Origin: Hormiphora californensis
Lineage: Eukaryota > Ctenophora > Tentaculata > Cydippida > Pleurobrachiidae
Assembly: GCA_020137815.1 (NCBI GenBank)
Contig: CM035355.1
Coordinates: forward strand, 7,066,597 to 7,130,596
Direction: 5' to 3'
DNA: 64,000 nucleotides
The position numbers and the translations under genes are program-made. The notes beneath the pieces are model-generated. The model saw only the letters and a list, made by a program, of their open reading frames with translations, ran no database searches and was not told the origin of the DNA. Positions 38,787 to 49,764 of this stretch are shown here, in pieces (position 1 is the stretch's first letter; each line of letters opens with the position of its first letter).

Positions 38787-39236
38787 AGGTTGACAAGATA
38801 CCTAAAACTTTTCTTATATCGTCTTATTTTGATTTATCATTAATTTTCAGCATTTTTTCAGAATTTTTTGTCGGCTAGAAAAAAATTCGAAATAGGGGGT
38901 CTACCGATATTGTCAGCACTGGTTTTACTGGGCACACTCACTGCGTCTCGCAAATTGAAATTCACGTTTCCGGTTCCTCAAAAGATAAAGACTTGATCTT
39001 GGTTGCGTTGGATTGTTCTCAATAAGACCTTTCCAACGCTACCAAAACGGTTTCTGTATCTCATCAGGAACCGGAGATATTACGGTATCAATTTTAAAAA
39101 AGGCACACTCATTTGTCAGTAGACCCCCTATTTTGCACATATTTCTAGCCGACAAAAAATTCTGAAAAAATGCTGAAAATTAATGATAAATCAAAATAAG
39201 ACGATATACGAAAAGTTTTAGGTATCTTGTCAACCT
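38787..39236. mobile_element. 450-bp foldback MITE in a TTAA site, with empty-site proof
   Basis: The ends read AGGTTGACAAGATACCTAAA and its reverse complement, with arms of about 120 bp (38787-38905, 39116-39236). TTAA flanks both sides (38783-38786, 39237-39240). The tandem paralogue has CAACTTAAACACCATCC at 40893-40909, the uninterrupted target with a single TTAA. Confidence 0.93.
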
Positions 39237-39276
39237 TTAAACGTCATCCACACACGTCACACACTCAGCTTCAACT

Positions 39277-39683
39277 TTACTGGCAAGTTGGTATTTTACA
39301 GCAGGAGTTGTTTGGATCTTGGACCTCCACCATAACTTGGCCAGGTTCACATTCAATCATGTAGGGTGAACACATTGGCACACACCCAATACCACCACCC
39401 TGGCAGCTGCAACTGCTACATCCCATATCGAAACTTTCACCTGAAGCATAAAGGATTTAACCAATTGTAAATTAATGAACTGATTGATTTAACTAATTAT
39501 TTTCAACTAATGAAACGGGATTTTTCCGATCTAAGACCGTCTAAGCCATTAATTTAGACGTGTACCATTTTTGTAGACGACACCATTGCCCATGTTACAG
39601 TCTCCCAATTCAATAGGTTCCAACGGGGCACAGAATGCAGCAACCACCAACACCATCAACACGGCTACTTTGAGGAGAGACAT
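39277..39683 (-). CDS. Secreted single-VWC peptide 1
   Basis: Two exons (39566-39683, 39277-39440) encode 93 residues. A signal peptide (MSLLKVAVLMVLVVAAFCA) is followed by one von Willebrand factor type C domain: CNMGNGVVYKNGESFDMGC, CSCQGGGIGC, PMCSPY, CEPGQV, NNSCCKIPTC. The paired CC and the CxC spacing are diagnostic of VWC. Lone VWC peptides are extracellular; in arthropods similar ones respond to infection or diet, but the role here is unknown. The exon-1/2 split inside the domain is shared by all three neighbours. Confidence 0.85.
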
Positions 39684-39960
39684 GATCCAAGTTTGCACAA
39701 ATGCGATGAAACTAACCAAGACAGGAATTATGATCGAGTCTATCTCCTCCCGTATTTATATACCTAGGTCCTAGATCCTTTAATAAGCTCACGTGTGGTC
39801 GTGCGTGTTTTCACCACAGCATCTCTTAGTCTCGCCGCCCAGAAGCCCACTTTTTCTGTGTGGTTAATTTCTCACAATTTTGTTCTCTCATGTTACGCAA
39901 AGAACGGATATGTTAACTAATAAAAACTCGGGTGCTAATTTCTATCATCCGTGTGTTTCA

Positions 39961-40117
39961 GGAAGTTCTATCGGAACAAAAAACCTCAAAAGGTAGAGCA
40001 ATGGACGCGAAACCCAGAGGTTGTCGGTTCGAGCCCGGCCCTCGCCAGATATTTTTCTAATTTTCCTCCCTATTTAATCCTGAACAAGATCTCATCATTG
40101 ATATGAAGTTCTATCGG
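39961..40117 (+). mobile_element. tRNA-derived (SINE-like) insertion
   Basis: A tRNA-like 3' half (GGTAGAGCA, then GGTTCGAGCCCGGCC and CTCGCCA) lies at 39994-40049. The insert is flanked by a 13-bp direct repeat, GAAGTTCTATCGG (39962-39974 and 40105-40117). Unit B of the tandem duplication has no such insert (about 41585). The T-arm pairs, but the 5' half and anticodon stem are degenerate, so it is not a working tRNA. Confidence 0.6.
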
Positions 40118-40394
40118 TTTTGTGAACTTTTGCCTACACAACTCACCATCCAGAATCTAAAATTTCCGGAAATAAAGCCGAAAATATAGTCACTTTTGTT
40201 ATCCCTAACAATTATTTGGGAAAGACGGAAGATGCCCGACTCTTAGTAACATGGGCAATGGTGTCGTCTACAAAAATGGTACATGTCTAGATTAATGGCT
40301 TAGACAGTCTTAGATTGGAAGAATCCCGTTAATCTTCATTTCATAAGTTGACAATAGAATGTCAGAGAAAAAGACGAGGATGCCATCACGTTAA

Positions 40395-40517
40395 CCCTTT
40401 GAGGACCACAGGCCATATATGACCCAGTTCACTAAAGACTGATTTCCCAGCTTCAGGATTAACTTTTGATCCCAAACAAAAGCCTAAACAATAGTTTAGA
40501 CATTTCTCTACCTAAAA
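40395..40517. mobile_element. piggyBac-like terminal fragment
   Basis: TTAACCCTTTGAGGACCAC starts exactly where unit A stops matching unit B, and B has a bare TTAA there (41871-41874). TTAACCCTTTG is the usual form of a piggyBac end. No matching GGGTTAA end is visible, so this is a remnant. Confidence 0.55.
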
Positions 40518-40941
40518 ATCATGGATGAGGAGGAATGATGGTATTGGTATTGAGAGAGAGGTAAATTGTAAGATACAGAGGAGTTCGTGGTGGGAGGTCG
40601 GTCATGTAATTGTAGGTAGGCATTACACTTGTTGTAGTAAAGAAGGGGGAGGAGGAGGAGAGAGATAGAGATGCCAACAGATAGACAACTTAAAGCAGTA
40701 GTTTCTATGGCGACATACCATACACAAGCATACATCTTTCCTTTCTCTCTTTCTCTATCTTTCTCTGATCTGTATCCATCTCTCTCTCTCTCTTTTCCCG
40801 CCCATGGTGTTTTCAAATTAAGGAAACCAAATAAGATTTTTTGTTTGTTTGCAGTGTAAGTAAAAAGTGTAATATCTTTTTAAAACAATATAATTTTCAA
40901 CTTAAACACCATCCACACACGTCACACACTCAGTTTCAACT

Positions 40942-41361
40942 TTACTGGCAAGTTAGTATTTCACAACAGGAGTTGCTTGGATCTCGGACCTCCACCACAA
41001 CTTGGCCAGGTTCACATTTAATATTGTAGAGTGGACACATTGGCACACAACTGATAACCCCACTCTGACACCTGCACCTGGCATAACATCCCATATCGAA
41101 TCGTTCACCTGAAGGATTTAACCAATTGTGAATTAATGAACTGAACAATTTAACCGATTGTAAATTAATGAACTGAACGATTTAACCGATTGTAAATTAA
41201 TGAACTGAATTATTATCAACTAATGAAATGAAGATTAATGTACCATTTTTGTAGACGACACCATTGCCCATGTGACAGTGTCCCAATTCATATTGTTCCA
41301 ACGGAGCACAGGAGGCAGCAAGCACCACCACCATCAACACGGCTACTTTGATGATATTCAT
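40942..41361 (-). CDS. Secreted single-VWC peptide 2
   Basis: Two exons (41244-41361, 40942-41108) encode 94 residues. A signal peptide (MNIIKVAVLMVVVLAASCA) is followed by one VWC domain: CHMGNGVVYKNGERFDMGC, CRCQSGVISC, PMCPLY, CEPGQV, SNSCCEILTC. It is the closest relative of peptide 1 and lies in tandem unit B. The core cysteines are unchanged while intervening residues differ, which suggests it is functional. Promoter sequence to about 41570 is shared with peptide 1. Confidence 0.87.
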
Positions 41362-42273
41362 TTTCCAAATTTGCACAAATGCGATGAAACTAACCAAGAC
41401 AGGAATTATGATCGAGTCTATCTCCTCCCGTATTTATATACCTAGGTCCTAGAGCCTTTAATAAGCTCACGTGTGATCGTGCGATTTAGAGGTGTTTTCA
41501 CCGCAGCATCTTTTAGTCTCGCCGCCCAGATCGGATTAATTTACTGATTAAAAACTCGGGTGCTAATTTCTATCATACGTGTGTTTCGTGAACTTTTGCC
41601 TACACAACTCACCATCCAGAATCTAAAATTTCCGGAAATAAAGCCGAAAATAAAGTCACTTTTGTTATCCCTAACAATTATTTGGGAAAGACGGAAGATG
41701 CCCGACTCTTAGTAACATGGGCAATGGTGTCGTCTACAAAAATGGTACATACTACATGTCTACTGTCTAGATTAATGGCTTAGACAGTCTTAGATTGGAA
41801 GAATCCCGTTAATCTTCATTTCATAAGTTGACAATAGAATGCCAGAGAAAAAGACGAGGATGCCATCACGTTAAAATTGTCAATGATGATTATTGTACTG
41901 TGATTTCATCTTTACCCTATAAAATCACTGTCTCATAACTACTGTACTTAGATGAGGGAGTACAGCTGCTATAATAGTTGGTCATTGGTGTACCAATCGT
42001 GAAAGTTGCTGAAGATAATACAATATTCTTATTTTACCGGTTGTAATAAATGTATAAATATAGATATCATACAGGATATATTTCATAATGTAGTACACAC
42101 AATCAAACCCTAAACCCATGATAATATTATTCAATAAGTAACTATTTGGTACTGCACAGCACTGCTGCAATAGTTTTTCACTCGCCCATGATCATCACAC
42201 AAAGCTTGCTTGTCAAGAGTCCTCTATGGTGGAAACCCTGGAGGGTAACCATGGTAACACCCTGGTAATCCCT

Positions 42274-42691
42274 TCACTCCAGTTGTTGAGGGCAAGTTTT
42301 GATACTGCAGCAGGAGTTATTGGGGTCCACTGTCGTTACAAAGTTGCTGGCGCACTCCCGGGGAGGCTGCATAGGGGTGCACATGGGGACGCAGTCGAAC
42401 ATGTCTTGTCCTTGGCATTCACACTCAGCATCGCACCCCATTTTGAATGTTTCTCCTGCAGGGGGAAATTGAGGGTCAAGTAGATATGGAAATTAAAATA
42501 TGAATGAATGGTGAATTAGGGAACTAGGGATCAAGAATATCCATGATTTTCGCAAAATAAAATGCACAACACGTACCAGCTCTATAGGATCTGTTTTCAT
42601 AACTGCAAGTTCCTGCCTTTTCCGCTGGAGCACCCTGCACCACTGCCACCGCCACAACCAAAACAAATAATCGGATAGCAAAAGAGGACAT
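42274..42691 (-). CDS. Secreted single-VWC peptide 3
   Basis: Two exons (42577-42691, 42274-42455) encode 98 residues. A signal peptide (MSSFAIRLFVLVVAVAVVQG) is followed by one VWC domain: CSYENRSYRAGETFKMGC, CECQGQDMFDC, PMCTPM, NNSCCSIKTC, with a short QQLE tail. It has the same intron position and phase as peptides 1 and 2 but is much more diverged. An older duplication therefore came first, followed by the recent one that made units A and B. Confidence 0.86.
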
Positions 42692-42965
42692 TTTAGATCA
42701 GCTCGCTTGAGAGTTGTTCGGAAAGATCAGATGATAACTTTGTGTCAATCTGGAATGGCCGGGTATTTATACTATCATATCATGGTCACGTGACTAGGAA
42801 CTATGGACAATGACAAAATTGCTGTCTGCACCTGTAGCAAAATTAGTTTCCGGCTTACTGTCGTCGTGAATGGAGAGCTGCAGTTCGACCCGCCCTACTA
42901 CTGATGCAGAATTGAGAATTTGTTCATGCCAATTCTCCTTTCAATAACGCCCAGTTTCGATTTCT

Positions 42966-42972
42966 CTCTCTA

Positions 42973-43040
<68 letters not shown>
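42966..43040. repeat. (CT)n microsatellite
   Basis: About 75 bp of CT with flanking CT-rich sequence to 43105. Confidence 0.95.
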
Positions 43041-43044
<4 letters not shown>

Positions 43045-43105
43045 TCTCTCTCACCCTTTCTCCAGCTCCCCTCTTTTTCTACATGTATCTCTCTCTTTCT
43101 TTATT

Positions 43106-43863
43106 TCTTGCCAAGGATTGAGAAGGTTGTCAAATTTCTGATATGACAGCTACAGCCTACAATTTCCATTCTCCAGGTGAAGCAAGGTAAAGAACTGTCA
43201 GAGCTCCATAAGCAGCTCTTCTACACAGGCAACTCATCTACTGTTCAGACTTGAACCGTGATTTAGAGGTTTTTTTAAGGAAACACAACCCATTGCTAGA
43301 GAAGCAAGGTGATGTTTCTTCGGCTTCAGTATATTGGAAATGACCCAATGCGGTAGCACCGGAACATAAATTCAGAACCCCCTGACACTTGTCAGAAATG
43401 ACAAAACAGGAAAACTTGAATGATAGACAAGTAACCATTTCTAGAAACGTCTTCTTTCTGCTTCCATCGAATCCATCCGTCCTCAATAAATAGTCTCTAT
43501 CTGTACGTTTAAATGTTGTCAATTTTTATGACTTCACCGTTTAAATCTTCCCCGTCGGTACTAAAGCGGTTGTGTAGTCAGAGCCTGGAACAATTAAAAC
43601 CCTCATTTTGAGATTTTAGCACAATTTGAGACGATTTTCGCCATAATTCCAATAATTCAACCATTAAAAGTTATATAAAGTTCATGTGTTGCCAATTGCC
43701 ACGCTTGATATCAGTCTCCATAATATATATTATAAACCAACTCATCCATTTCTCAAGCAATTTCGAAAATCTTGGGCTCATCGAAAAGAGCAACTTGAGC
43801 TCTTTTTATAGGGCTATAATTTTGAAAAGAGTTTGTAATAATTCGCCTATTATTAGTAGTTAA
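43106..43863. other. Intergenic region before the first GPCR
   Basis: AT-rich, with no supported gene. It should include the promoter of the GPCR at 43864. Confidence 0.35.
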
Positions 43864-44917
43864 ATGGCACTGTTTGCCGATGGAGGCTTCTCCACCCCTG
43901 ACATTTACATCGTCGTTTACCTCGTGCTCCTCTCGGCACTCGGCGTCACCCTGAACGCGATAGTGATAACCAGAAACCTCCGCAAATCAACCTCCCTCGC
44001 TCGGAATCTCTACCTATCCCTGTTCATCACAGACTTCCTGACTTGTGCCACCCTACCCACTTACTTTGCCTACGCAACCTTCATTCCCAAGAATTGGAGA
44101 TGTTATGCGGCGGAGAAAGATCCCGAATTTGGATACCTTGTCAACTGCACAACACACTATGTGTACTTTCGGTGGCCTCAGTCCTCCATCGGGCAACGTC
44201 TCTACAGTAACTTTGTACGGACAATTGTTACACAGCCGTGTGTGATTACTGGATGTCTTGCTGCGTGTCGCTTTTACCAAATCCGATACCCATTCTCTCA
44301 TGTACCATCGAAATACCCCCTCGCTTTTATCATCATCACTTCAATCTACAGCTTGGTGTTCGAGGTAGATCTATTGAGGACCAAAGGGGACGGGGATGCG
44401 GCCTACTACTACATCATTGCCCAGGGAGTCTTTGCAAGTTTGAAAGGTGGGCCCTTTAATTCCTTGGGTATAACTTTTAACTCAACTCTAGAGGTGTTCA
44501 TCGCATCCAACATCTTCAATGTCCTAGCACAGGTGATGGGTCTCATCGCTTCAATTCTCACAATCTTCGAACTAATCCGAAACTCAATGAAGCAAGTGGC
44601 TAATTCGGCTTTACTCCGCTCAGAAAACAGGAAACGAAGAAGCACAATCATGATCTTAGTGCACAACTTCGGAAGTGTAGACAACATAGGAACATGCTGT
44701 AACAGCATGTTCCTATGTTGTCTACACCATCAATACATCAAACATTGGGAACCTGATAGATGTGGCGGTCAAGGATCAAAAACCCTTTGAATTGCCCACT
44801 TCCATAATAATAAGCGCCTTGGCCTACTTCTTGTTTGTGCCTAGCTTCTGTTCTCTGGTAAATCCCATTGTGTGTATCCTGTTCACGCCCAGAGTGGTAC
44901 GGGTAGGTCCACGCTAG
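43864..44917 (+). CDS. Intronless rhodopsin-type GPCR broken by a palindrome
   Basis: A single-exon seven-helix receptor. TM1 (VYLVLLSALGVTLNAIVITR), TM2 (LYLSLFITDFLTCATLP) and TM3 with a DRY-like CRF (GCLAACRFYQIRYP) are clear, as is the start of TM6 (STIMILVHNF). At 44675-44727 a perfect 53-nt palindrome interrupts TM6. After it the coding frame is shifted by one, and the correct frame holds the rest of TM6 (YVVYTINT) and TM7 (SLVNPIVCILF, a form of NPxxY) to a stop at 44915. Read without the shift, the protein ends at 44790 without TM7. It shares the R(F/L)Yx(I/L)RYP pattern with the GPCR at 61072. Ligand unknown. Confidence 0.8.
44675..44727. repeat. Perfect 53-nt palindrome inside the GPCR
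   Basis: Arms GTGTAGACAACATAGGAACA (and on to 44700) and its exact complement (44702-44727) flank a single A. The pattern is that of a template-switch inverted duplication, or of a chimeric read. Confidence 0.95.
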
Positions 44918-45585
44918 AGGCTGGTGAACAAATGGGAATGAAAACTCTGGCCTTTTCCTGGTCAGCGATCAGAAGACCCACTGCCAGTTATAAAAGCTGG
45001 ATTTTCAGTGAACTCTGAAGTTAAACTATATATTTGAGTTTGACAATGATGAACCAACTGACTGAACCATGGTGTTTGTAGTGACCTAAACCGTTTGTTG
45101 AAAACTCATGTGACCAGTCAGTCTGCCAGTCAGTAGGTCAGTCAGTGTGTGTCTGTGTGTGTGTGCGAGTCAGTGTGTATCAGAACTCTATTTGAAGAAA
45201 AGGATGATTTCATGACCCCAATTTGAAATTGAATGACACTAAAAAGACGATGTTAGCAGTTAGTGACATTATTATAATAGCCAAGGCGACATAGTATTTC
45301 TTGGTTCTATCCTGTAGGCAAATTGTGCTAACCCAAATGTTCTCGCTCCGCTCAGAAGAGAGAGTAAAGGGCAAGCTACTTATCTATATGTAGTTATAAC
45401 CCTGGCCCTACCAAATATTAGAAGGAGTTATGTATTTCTATAAGTATTCCAATTTTATTCCGTATCACTAGATGTTTTCTTTTATTTGTAAAAATACGTC
45501 TCGATTAGATCTCAGCATTACCCAAAATACTCACGTTAGTATGACATAGGGGTCGAAGGAGGGTTTAACTAACCATGACGCATCA
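44918..45585. other. 3' flank of the first GPCR
   Basis: Contains a small (TCAG/GT)n stretch at 45117-45181. No gene seen. Confidence 0.35.
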
Positions 45586-46027
45586 AGTCGCACAGACTGA
45601 TCAATGCAAACCCGATCATTGAATGATTCATTCGATTAAGCTTGGAGAGCAAAAACTGAAACCAATCCATATCAAAGCGAAAAAAACTGTACCCGACTAA
45701 TTCCGACACGCTGAAACACTCAAGCAACCCCTCCAATCCCTCAGAGGTCGGGAAAATGCTAATTGAGCAATTAATGCCATTTGGACACAATTATACTCAA
45801 TTAGGGCACTTTCCCGACATCCGAGGGCTTGGAAAAGCCGCTCATGGCGCACCAAAATCAGTCGGGTACCGTGGTTTTCGCTTCGATACAAACCAGTTTC
45901 AGTTCCACTCTCCAAGCCCGATCAAATGATCAAGCAACAATTTCAAAGAGAGCAGATTCTCCGTCAGCGGTGATACCTTTGCCCTTGTGTTTGTGTATAT
46001 GATTAAGTTTGATCAGTCTGTGCGACT
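45586..46027. mobile_element. 442-bp inverted-repeat element
   Basis: Perfect 18-bp ends, AGTCGCACAGACTGATCA (45586-45603) and its complement (46010-46027), with imperfect complementarity continuing inwards (CTTGGAGAGC near 45641 against the complement near 45918). No protein is encoded. I find no convincing target duplication. Confidence 0.7.
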
Positions 46028-46034
46028 GTGCCCT

Positions 46035-46221
46035 TCAGTGAAAATGCAAATTCAAGCTGAAGAACAAGTTTGCATTTTCACTGATTTGCTGTGTGGGCGC
46101 TTGAACTTCAGTGAATATGCAAATTCGTTCTTGAAGAGAAGGCACCTTCAACTTGAAGGCACCTTCTCTTGAGTCAAGAGAGAATCTCTTCAAGAACGAA
46201 TTTGCATATTCACTGATTTGC
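46035..46221. repeat. Two nested hairpins sharing CAGTGAAxATGCAAA ends
   Basis: 46111-46141 is the exact complement of 46186-46216 (31-bp arms, CAGTGAATATGCAAATTCGT outward). Just upstream, 46038-46085 holds a looser hairpin with the same ends. They resemble a miniature element family. Confidence 0.75.
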
Positions 46222-46362
46222 GTCGCCCCCCACGTAGTACCCACACAGCAGTTTTTATTCTCGGACAACTAAGATTGTTTATTATTTGTTGTTTACAGAT
46301 CACTAGATCAGCTGGTATATAATAATTAATTAATATATATAATAATTAATTAATAATATAGA

Positions 46363-49300
46363 ATGCTTATTCAACAAATTTACATCTTACTACTCATTGG
46401 TAAGTCATTATAGTATTTAAACCTTGATTTACCAGACTCCTTGACGGGGAAGGATGACCTAACTAGCATATACTAACGCCGTTTATATAGTAACGGGGTT
46501 CACAATTTGCAACCGCTCTTATTAATAATAAGTTATTACCCACACCCACAGGAATATCAGTGGAAATCGAACCACCACCAGATTGTCCTATAAAAGTTGT
46601 AAATAGAGCACTACAACGAATCTGTTCCGACACCGAGTACCAATGCCCATATTCCAAGGCCCGTTTTACGGTTGACTATAGATTCGTAGTTGTTAAGCGT
46701 GCATATGAATACACAACAAACAGCGTGTGTCCCGGAGACAAGCTGACTTATCAGGGGTGTGTTATGCGGGACGGGGATGTGACGGTGAGTGATCATAATT
46801 GTGGGCTTCTCTGTGGCAAGAAAGATGTAGTGACCCAGGATTTGGTTTACACTTCCATCTTTTCCAACGCTGCGGTAAGTTTTGGGTAGGTAAGCTATGG
46901 CAATTCGCTACATATTTTCACGGTTAAGGTTATTTGATTCCATTTTTATCGTTTTTTAGTCGGAACGGGATCACGTCACTATGAAGATTTGCAGTTCAAC
47001 GGCCTGCGACACTGATATCTCTGCACTTCCAGTATTCTCTACTGCAGATGCAGTACAGTGTAACGGTGTCTGCGAAGATACTATTTGTCGGGATGAACTG
47101 GTTTGCAATGGATTACAATATGGAATTTGGTGTCCCTGGTGGTATCCTCGCCCCTCATAAAGCGATATATTCTATAGTCGATAATTATTGGCTTTGCTCT
47201 CCTGCACAATTAGAGTTCATAGACACAGTGCCAAAGTGTAAGACCCCACATAGTCCGGACATATTTCCCGCCTATTCATTGTTGTACAATGGCTCCAGGT
47301 GCCTGCCCATTAGGCATGTCCAGTGCAGCCCCAGCAGTTGGTTTACCTTAACCGAAGTCATTGTGAAACCAGTGTGCGGTAACAAACTCGATCAGACCAA
47401 CTGTACCGATAGCAGTCTTGTTCACGGTTCGTGTCTTGTTGGGGGGTTCAAAACCACCCTCTCAAAATACCTTGTTTGTGAGCCTGGGTTTCAGAATCAA
47501 AGCGTGGTCTGCGATGAACAGATAGATGGGGAGTGTGTTGCAGTTAGTCACGGGTTTACCTCCACAAGCATGTTCTATGTGGATGGTAGGAAGCAGTGTG
47601 AGGATGGGGCGGACGAGAGGGGGTGTGGAGGACAGATAACGTATAGAACCTGTAACCGAAGGGTTGGTGGATACGCCCCAATTCTACTAGATTGGGTTAA
47701 TGATGGAGTTGTGGATTGTGAGGATGGTGGGGATGAGGATCCCTCATGGCCAGCCTGTGGAGAGGGCCACACTAAGAGATACAAGCTGAGCGAGCAGGAC
47801 CCATGTCAAGATGTGTTCTTGTGTGGACCAGGTAGTAGGATGGTCTTCAAGTTGATAAACCAAGTTTGTGACAAGAAGAGCGTGTGTGGAAATGAGGGGT
47901 TGATTTGTGATAGAACGAGAGCAGGAGTAGTGAAAAGAATATCCATAACAAAATGTCGGTTGAGAATAATACCCTCTACCGCACTGCATTGTGCTTACCA
48001 GGGCTTACTAATCTTCACAAGCAACACACAATGGTCATCATGAACACAGTGTCGGGCGACTTAAGGGACGTAGTGGGATGTCAAAAGAGGGAGTTTAAGA
48101 TGGCCCAATACGAGTTTTACGGAAAAGAGAAAAACAAAGCACTGATAACGAATCATCATCAAGTTAGTTGCAGTTATTATTTTGGGGAGTTTTACGTTTT
48201 GTTTAGCTGTCTAGGCCTCTGCCCCAATGCCGCCTGTCCCCTCACCAAACAACTGAACTCAACATCTTGCACCAATATAGCGAACTCTCAACGAATTTAC
48301 ACCCTAAATGGGAATGGAAATGCAATGACATTCGTTGTCCACGAACAGAACTCATACCACAACAATATGTTTCTCTGTGACAACGGGAAATTTGGATTTC
48401 GAAAGGTATGCAACCTGGTGAACGACTGCGGCGATCAATCGGATGAGTTAGTGTGTCAGAACCACTTTAGGTGCAAGACGGGAGATCAGTTCCTGGCGGG
48501 CTAGCCAGCTCGTATGGAGTGATAGAATGCCAAGATCACTCGGACGAATGTAATGCAGATTGCAATCGGATGAATCGAAGCATTGTCAATAGGACCGTAC
48601 TAGAGCTTCTGGCCGGTGTTATTGGATCTGTATCGGTGGTTCTTAATATCCGAGTCCTCGTCAAGACGTTCTGTGCGATTGGAAACATCACCAAAGCCAA
48701 CAATTACATTAACAAGGTAGTGGTAATTACAATAAGGTTTGGTGATCTGCTGATAGGTGCATATCTTTTAATTCTCCTTGGCTATGATTTGGCCCTGCGT
48801 GGTAATGGGTTCTGTGCGTCTCAACTCACTTGGCTATCAGGACTTCCTTGCAGGATTTTGGGTGTTTTGAACACAACCGGGTCCCTCATCTCGGATCTCA
48901 CCATGGCAATTTACAGTTGTATAAGATTGAGGGGGGTCTTGCATACTTTACATTTTGAAATGTCTGGAGATGTGGATGGGAGAGTGAGGGTAAAATTAGG
49001 GTGCTTCTCTGGCTTGGTAATCCTAATTTACAATGATTGGCGGGCGCTGCCCTCTTCCCCGCTGGGGGACGTGTTCGTCAATGGAGTAGTTATGATAAGG
49101 GAGAACGCCCTATTTTCAGGCATTGGTGAAAGAGAAGAGTCTACAGGGCGATATACAGCCATACCATGGACATAATCACAGTCCCAAAATGTTGGGACCT
49201 GGGAGGACTGTCCGTCAGGCAGTGTCCTCTATGTTCCAGGACAGTATGGTGGAATAATCACAGCAGAGTATCTTTCTACGGCATGATCCAGTTGTGTTTT

Positions 49301-49761
49301 CAAGTTCTAGGGGTTACCCCCCAATCCCCGGTTTTTGTTACGTTTGGCTTGTTTTGCTCCATTTTGTGTGCTTAGTAACGGTTATTGTGTGTCATATCAG
49401 TATCTTTGTTGCCATCATCAGGTCCTTTGACCCGTCCATGATGAATGATCAGGTGAGGCTGATGGTGGAGGAACGGAACTCCATCCTCCAGTGGAACATC
49501 TCGTGTATCATCTTCACCCATATCTTCACGTGGGTCCCATTCCTTGCCTCTTGTGCGTTTCACACCGCCAGTCTGGCCGATATGGCACCCATGTACAAAG
49601 TTTTCGCGTTGGTTATCCTGCCTGTTACCTCGGCACTCAACCCCCTACTTAACAATAACAAAACAAAGATTATCCGTCGCAAAGTTATGGCTGCGAAACC
49701 TGTCGTGGCGATGGTCAGGTGGGCTCGAAAGAGTAATAAAATTGAGGTGGTGATAAATTGA
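46363..49761 (+). pseudogene. LDLa-repeat leucine-rich-receptor-type GPCR with several frame breaks
   Basis: Exon 1 (46363-46399) is a signal peptide; exon 2 (46552-46874) and exon 3 (from 46960) follow in phase. The ectodomain has LDL-receptor class A motifs (CEDGADERGC, CEDGGDED, DCGDQSDELVC, CQDHSDEC), then seven helices. TM7 region LPVTSALNPLL resembles the LPINSALNPLLY of relaxin/LGR-type and snail GRL101 receptors, but the Tyr is Asn (NPLLNNN). The frame changes near 47130-47160, 47930-47955, 48485-48500, 49160-49190 and 49290-49310. I see no leucine-rich repeats. It is either a decaying gene or good sequence with uncorrected indels. AATAAA follows at 49816. Confidence 0.72.
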
Positions 49762-49764
49762 AAC

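Larger units (their letters stand above)
38393..40398. repeat. Tandem duplication unit A (VWC gene 1)
   Basis: Unit A (38393-40398) and unit B (40518-41874) are closely similar along their whole length: 3' flank, two exons, promoter and upstream DNA. Unit A is longer because it carries a 450-bp MITE and a tRNA-derived insertion of about 150 bp that B lacks. Both units also contain an inverted fragment of exon 1 (40248-40290 and 41712-41755, plus strand: ATGGGCAATGGTGTCGTC). Confidence 0.85.

Noticed and set aside
39994-40049. Functional tRNA gene
   Set aside because: Only the 3' half resembles a tRNA; there is no matching 5' acceptor strand, and the anticodon stem does not pair.
43238-43522. 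94-residue minus-strand open frame
   Set aside because: No signal peptide, domain or splice support.
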